A stretch of DNA of 19,299 bases from an uncultured Bacilli bacterium (GTDB lineage: Bacteria; Bacillota_I; Bacilli_A; RF39; UBA660). The position numbers were made by a program, and so were the translations under genes. Below the pieces are notes generated by a model. That model made no database searches, was not told the DNA's origin, and saw nothing but the letters and a program-made list of their open reading frames with translations. Shown piece after piece: positions 15,279-19,299 of the stretch (positions are counted from its first letter, which is position 1; each line of letters starts with the position of its first letter). Where the stretch lies: positions 1 through 19,299 of the forward strand of contig CATOJL010000009.1 in NCBI GenBank assembly GCA_951800155.1, read 5' to 3'.

Positions 15279-15483
15279 ATGCAGCCATTTCATTTTCGAC
15301 TAAAACTTTGTTACTTGAAGCTTTTTTTAGTGTTCTAAGCTCTCTAGCACTTAAAATAATTTTTTCCCCATTGTCTAATGTCACTTTTTGTAAGTTAGGT
15401 TTTTGGGCATGCCTTGTTGCTTTACATGAGTGCGATCTTCTATTTCCGAACAAAGCTTTTTTCGTTGTTAATTTTGTAGCCAT
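15277..15483 (-). CDS. rpmB: 50S ribosomal protein L28
   Basis: L28 is a small component of the large ribosomal subunit. The 68 residues contain the family core GNRRSHSCKATRHAQKPNLQKV and the ILSARELRTLKK segment. The usual N-terminal CxxTGK is replaced by LTTKKALF, so this is a form without the paired N-terminal cysteines; one Cys remains in the core. A short acidic tail (VENEMAA) extends slightly beyond the usual 62 residues. AAGGAGG (complement at 15490-15496) lies six bases before the ATG. It is a single-gene unit with its own promoter and terminator, convergent with the YihY gene and divergent from dnaE. Confidence 0.93.
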   Translation of the reverse strand: MATKLTTKKALFGNRRSHSCKATRHAQKPNLQKVTLDNGEKIILSARELRTLKKASSNKVLVENEMAA

Positions 15484-15519
15484 ACTTTGCCTCCTTATAC
15501 GTGTTTTCCATGCCTTTTT

Positions 15520-15548
15520 AATTTACCATATTCTGCATGAGATGTCAA
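15520..15548 (-). promoter_or_regulatory. rpmB promoter
   Basis: A perfect TTGACA (minus strand, 15548-15543) lies 17 bases from TAAATT (15525-15520), and TGG makes it an extended -10. Confidence 0.8.
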
Positions 15549-15655
15549 ATGAATTTGCTTTTATTGATACAAAAAAGTATATATTTTTTTAGAATAGCTT
15601 CTTTTCTTATTTACTTCTATTTTTTATGAGGAAAACAAATTTTCGATAAATCTTC

Positions 15656-15684
15656 TGGAAAAATTATGCGCTTTATAGTAAAAT
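15656..15684 (+). promoter_or_regulatory. dnaE-gmk promoter
   Basis: TGGAAA (15656-15661) and TAAAAT (15679-15684) are 17 bases apart. AAGGAG at 15691-15696 follows, eight bases before the ATG. Confidence 0.65.
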
Positions 15685-15704
15685 GACAATAAGGAGATGG
15701 AAAT

Positions 15705-18629
15705 ATGCCTTATACACCTTTATATATACAAACTGAAAATAGTTTGTTAAAGTCTATGATAAGAATTCCAGAATTAGTAAAATATGCTAAAGAACAAGGA
15801 TTTACCTCTTTAGCGCTTACAGATGAATCTATGTTTGGGGCGATGGAATTTTATGAAGCATGTCTAGAAGAGGGTATAAAACCAATAATTGGTTTAGAAG
15901 TTCCTTATTATGAAAAACATATATTATTATATGCAAAGAATTACCATGGTTATCAAAATCTGTGTAGAATTGCAACTGTTTTAAGTAAAGAAAATGTAGA
16001 TGATTCCTTCCTTAAAAGATATCAGTCTGATTTAATTTGTATTGTGCCTTATGAGGCTGTAAAGAATCTTTTTATTTTAGAAAAAATCTATGATGAGATT
16101 TATATAGGTTATTCGAAAAAAGAAGAATACGAAACTCTTGCTAAAGAAAAAGCTGTTTATGTGCATAAGATTTCTGCTTTGAAAAAAGAAGATACTGAAT
16201 ACTTAGTTTATTTAGAAGCAATACGAAAAGGTTTACTTACTTCCTCTATCGAAACAGATTATTCTAACGATTATTTCCTTTCTTTAGAAGAAATAAGAAA
16301 GCAAGATTATAATCCTTCTATCAATGAAAAAATAACAGAATCCATTTTTATTGAAATACCAAAGCGGGAAGGATTGCTTCCTCAGTATGAAACGAATGGG
16401 ATGGATACTTTTCTTTATTTGAAGGGATTATGTAAAGAGGGACTTAAAAAAAGATTTGGAGAGAAAGTACCTAAAATTTATATAGAACGATTAAAATATG
16501 AATTAGAAATAATTAATACAATGGGTTTTAGCAATTATTTTTTAATTGTGCAGGACTATGTGAAATATGCGAAAGAACATGAAATTCTAGTGGGTCCGGG
16601 AAGAGGAAGTGCGGCCGGGAGCCTTGTTTCCTATGTATTAGAAATCACAGATATTGATCCAATACGATATCAACTTTTATTTGAACGTTTTTTAAATCCA
16701 GAACGTATCACAATGCCTGATATTGATATTGATTTTTTAGATGAGAGAAGAGATGAAGTGATTCACTACTGTGTTTCTAAATATGGTTTAAAAAGAGCGA
16801 GTGGTATTATTACTTTTGGAACCCTTGCCTCAAAACAAGCCATTCGTGATGTATGTAAATGTCTAGCATTAGAAGGGGATACACTTGCTAAAATGCTCAA
16901 TTCAAAATATACTCTAGAAGAAAATGTAAAAATGAATCCAAGTATTGGAAAATATTTACAAGAACATGAAAAAATGAGGAAGGCTTACCTTATTGCTAAG
17001 AAATTAGAAGGAATAAAAAGACATACGTCGATTCATGCAGCAGGGGTTGTCATCTCCTCTGTTGATTTAGATGAAGTGGTTCCTTTATATTATCATAACA
17101 ATATGTATTTATGTGCTTATTCTATGAATTATTTAGAAAATTTAGGTCTTCTTAAAATGGATTTTTTAGCCTTAAAAAATCTAAATATAATTGATCGCAT
17201 CTTAAAAGATTTAAACAAGGATGGGATAAGTTTAACCTTTGCATCCATTCCTTTAAATGATCCAGAAGCTTTTCGTATTTTTGAAGAGGTAAATACCATT
17301 GGCATTTTCCAATTTGAAAGTGAAGGAATGATGAATTTTTTGCGTAAATTCAAACCAAAAACATTTGATGAAATCTATGCCTCTCTTGCCCTTTACCGCC
17401 CAGGACCGATGGGAGAAATTGATACTTATATTAAGAGAAAAGAAGGAAGAGAAAAAGTAGAATATTATGATGCGAGATTAGAAGAAATTTTGAAACCGAC
17501 TTATGGTATTTTAATTTATCAAGAACAAATTATGCAAGTTGCCCATGTAATGGCTTCATATAGTTTGGCAGAAGCTGATATTTTAAGAAGAGCGATGAGT
17601 AAGAAAAAGGAAGATGTTCTTTTAAGAGAAAGGGAAAAATTTATAACTCGATCCATTCAAAATGGCTATACGGAAAAAGTAGCTATAGAAGTTTATGAAC
17701 TGATTTTGAAGTTTGCAAGTTATGGTTTTAATAAGGCACATAGTGTATCTTATGCGATGATTTCTTATAAGATGGCTTATTTAAAAGCCCATTATCCTGC
17801 TTATTTTGTCAAGTCGCTTTTGGATATGGCTATTGGAAGCGCAAGTGCTACTAAAAATTATATTTATGAAGCTAAGAAAAATAAATTGCAAATATTACCA
17901 CCTTCTATTCATGCTAGTGAAAAGCAATATTCTGTTTTTAAGAATCAAATTTGTTATCCTCTTTATAATATTAAAGGAGTTGGAAGTGTAGCAAGTGATG
18001 TTATTTTAGAAGAAAGAAAGAAAGGACCTTTTAAAGATATTTATGACTTTGTAAAAAGAACTTATTCAAAAGCAATGCATAAGGGAACACTTACAAGTTT
18101 GATTCTTTCTGGGTGTTTTGATTGTTTTCATATTCCTAGAAAAATGCTCATACAAAATTTAGATTTAATTTTAAATTATGCAGAGGTGATTACTTACCTA
18201 GATGAGGAATATGCCTTGAAGCCTTCCTTAGAAGTGGTGGAAGAATATACAAAAAAAGAGATGATGCAGTTTGAGTATGATTTGTTTGGATTTTATTTAA
18301 GCAATCATCCTGTAATGGACTATCGAATGAAATTAGATGAAAAGTTACAGGTAAAAGATGTTAAAAATTATTTTGATAAAAATATATCTATTATTGTTGA
18401 AATTAAGAAAATAAAAGAATTAGTTACAAAAAAAGGAGAGAGTATGTGTTTTGTTACTTGTGAAGATGAGGTAGATACTTTGGATGTAGTCATCTTTCCG
18501 AAATTTTATGTAAAAATGCATTTTAAAGTAGGAGATATTGTTTTATTAAAAGGTCATGTTGAAAAAAGATATGATCAATTACAGATTTCTGTAATGGGAT
18601 TAAAAGTATTGGAGGATAAAAATGATTAA
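15705..18629 (+). CDS. dnaE: DNA polymerase III alpha subunit (DnaE type)
   Basis: This is the replicative or lesion-bypass C-family polymerase catalytic subunit, here 974 residues, shorter than B. subtilis DnaE (about 1115). The N-terminal PHP domain keeps its fold (LVKYAKEQGFTSLALTD) but lacks its metal ligands: the HxHTxYS motif reads YIQTENS at 7-13, and TDH is TDE at 39-41. The polymerase core is intact, with GPGRGSAAGSL at about 296-306, PDIDIDF at 338-344 carrying two catalytic Asp, KMDFLALKNLN near 484-494, GIFQFES near 533 and YRPGPMGEID near 564. A C-terminal OB-fold follows (about 890-965). It is cotranscribed with gmk, which overlaps it by eight bases. Confidence 0.95.
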   Translation: MPYTPLYIQTENSLLKSMIRIPELVKYAKEQGFTSLALTDESMFGAMEFYEACLEEGIKPIIGLEVPYYEKHILLYAKNYHGYQNLCRIATVLSKENVDDSFLKRYQSDLICIVPYEAVKNLFILEKIYDEIYIGYSKKEEYETLAKEKAVYVHKISALKKEDTEYLVYLEAIRKGLLTSSIETDYSNDYFLSLEEIRKQDYNPSINEKITESIFIEIPKREGLLPQYETNGMDTFLYLKGLCKEGLKKRFGEKVPKIYIERLKYELEIINTMGFSNYFLIVQDYVKYAKEHEILVGPGRGSAAGSLVSYVLEITDIDPIRYQLLFERFLNPERITMPDIDIDFLDERRDEVIHYCVSKYGLKRASGIITFGTLASKQAIRDVCKCLALEGDTLAKMLNSKYTLEENVKMNPSIGKYLQEHEKMRKAYLIAKKLEGIKRHTSIHAAGVVISSVDLDEVVPLYYHNNMYLCAYSMNYLENLGLLKMDFLALKNLNIIDRILKDLNKDGISLTFASIPLNDPEAFRIFEEVNTIGIFQFESEGMMNFLRKFKPKTFDEIYASLALYRPGPMGEIDTYIKRKEGREKVEYYDARLEEILKPTYGILIYQEQIMQVAHVMASYSLAEADILRRAMSKKKEDVLLREREKFITRSIQNGYTEKVAIEVYELILKFASYGFNKAHSVSYAMISYKMAYLKAHYPAYFVKSLLDMAIGSASATKNYIYEAKKNKLQILPPSIHASEKQYSVFKNQICYPLYNIKGVGSVASDVILEERKKGPFKDIYDFVKRTYSKAMHKGTLTSLILSGCFDCFHIPRKMLIQNLDLILNYAEVITYLDEEYALKPSLEVVEEYTKKEMMQFEYDLFGFYLSNHPVMDYRMKLDEKLQVKDVKNYFDKNISIIVEIKKIKELVTKKGESMCFVTCEDEVDTLDVVIFPKFYVKMHFKVGDIVLLKGHVEKRYDQLQISVMGLKVLEDKND

Positions 18630-19296
18630 AAGTAAGAAAAAAGGTTCTATTATTGTAATATCAGGAACAACTTGTGCTGGGAAAGGAACGGTGATTCAAA
18701 AGTTATTGGAAACAGAGGAAAATATGAAACTTTCTGTTTCTTATACTTCTAGAGCCATAAGAGCAGGGGATGTGGAAGGAAGTACATACTATTTTGTTAC
18801 AAAAGAAGAATTTGAACGTAAAATTGCGAATGGAGATTTTTTAGAATATACCAAAGTACATGACAATTATTATGGGACCCCTAAATTAGAAATAAAGGAA
18901 CTTTTGAATCAGGGAATTGATGTTATTTTGGAAGTAGATGTTGTAGGAGCTATGAATATAAAGAAGATATTTCCAGAAGTAATTTTGATTTTTATTATGG
19001 CACCTTCTATGGAAGTAGTAAAGGAAAGAATTAAAGCAAGGGGCGTGGAAAGTCCTTCACAAATTATTAGAAGATTTCAAACGGCTTATCAAGAGATTAA
19101 TGAGATTCCAAAATACAATTATGTAGTTGTGAATGATGTTTTAGAGGAAGCTGTTTCTAAAGTAAAGTCTATTTTGATTAGTGAAAAATGTAGGGTAGAT
19201 CGAATTGAAGAAATTTTAGTATCAAATCAAGAAGAAGTGATTCATGAGTTTTTGATGGATAAAGAATTTGATAACAGTGAAAGAGAAATTGTATAG
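18622..19296 (+). CDS. gmk: Guanylate kinase
   Basis: The enzyme phosphorylates GMP to GDP with ATP, an essential step in guanine nucleotide synthesis. The P-loop SGTTCAGKGT lies near residues 14-23. The GMP-binding region carries YTSRAIRAGDVEGSTYYFV and FLEYTKVHDNYYGTP, and ILEVDVVGA gives the next conserved strand. At 224 residues it exceeds the usual 205 or so because of an acidic tail after the last helix. Its ribosome site GGAGG (18611-18615) lies inside dnaE, and the starts and stops overlap, so translation is coupled. The TAG stop is complete, three bases before the window ends. Confidence 0.96.
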   Translation: MIKSKKKGSIIVISGTTCAGKGTVIQKLLETEENMKLSVSYTSRAIRAGDVEGSTYYFVTKEEFERKIANGDFLEYTKVHDNYYGTPKLEIKELLNQGIDVILEVDVVGAMNIKKIFPEVILIFIMAPSMEVVKERIKARGVESPSQIIRRFQTAYQEINEIPKYNYVVVNDVLEEAVSKVKSILISEKCRVDRIEEILVSNQEEVIHEFLMDKEFDNSEREIV

Positions 19297-19299
19297 ATC

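Noticed and set aside
15308..15592. Plus-strand ORF opposite rpmB
   Set aside because: rpmB on the minus strand has clear homology, a ribosome site and a promoter; this frame is its shadow.

Overview
The window is AT-rich chromosomal DNA from a low-GC Bacillota, most likely a gut Bacilli lineage near the RF39/Erysipelotrichales groups. This is inferred from base composition, the gene set and strong purine-rich ribosome binding sites. The standard bacterial code applies: a complete RF2 gene is present, several genes end in TGA, and Trp is TGG. No rRNA, tRNA or CRISPR array was found.

Layout. (1) 1-1190: a C39-like cysteine peptidase gene, open at the window edge, followed by a small coiled-coil ORF. 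(2) 1319-2849: a YfcC/DcuC-like carrier with its own promoter and terminator. (3) 2865-8409: a probable operon of an unrecognised 609-residue protein, prfB (with the classic programmed +1 frameshift), a YitT-family membrane protein and ftsE-ftsX. FtsEX also has its own strong promoter. (4) 8439-9542: a DapB/2,4-diaminopentanoate dehydrogenase-like oxidoreductase. (5) 9543-11422: an accessory island. It holds a queuosine-salvage (DUF2419) gene with a broken 5' end, the last codons of a tyrosine recombinase, a complete but compact type I toxin-antitoxin locus, and unexplained structured non-coding DNA. (6) 11423-14034: a small membrane protein and a two-sensor-domain membrane protein with a degenerate GGDEF domain. 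(7) 14268-15134: a YihY/BrkB membrane protein, convergent with rpmB (L28). (8) 15656-19296: a short DnaE with a degenerate PHP domain, overlapping gmk.

The most notable item is the unannotated type I toxin-antitoxin module at 10757-11061. A 26-residue hydrophobic peptide gene on the minus strand has a Shine-Dalgarno sequence buried in a hairpin. A convergent antisense RNA of about 97 nt has its own strong promoter and terminator and covers the toxin mRNA 3' end. An imperfect inverted repeat makes the two ends of the toxin mRNA mutually complementary and makes the mRNA 5' hairpin resemble the antisense 5' hairpin. Its position beside a recombinase remnant and a broken gene suggests a decayed integration site.
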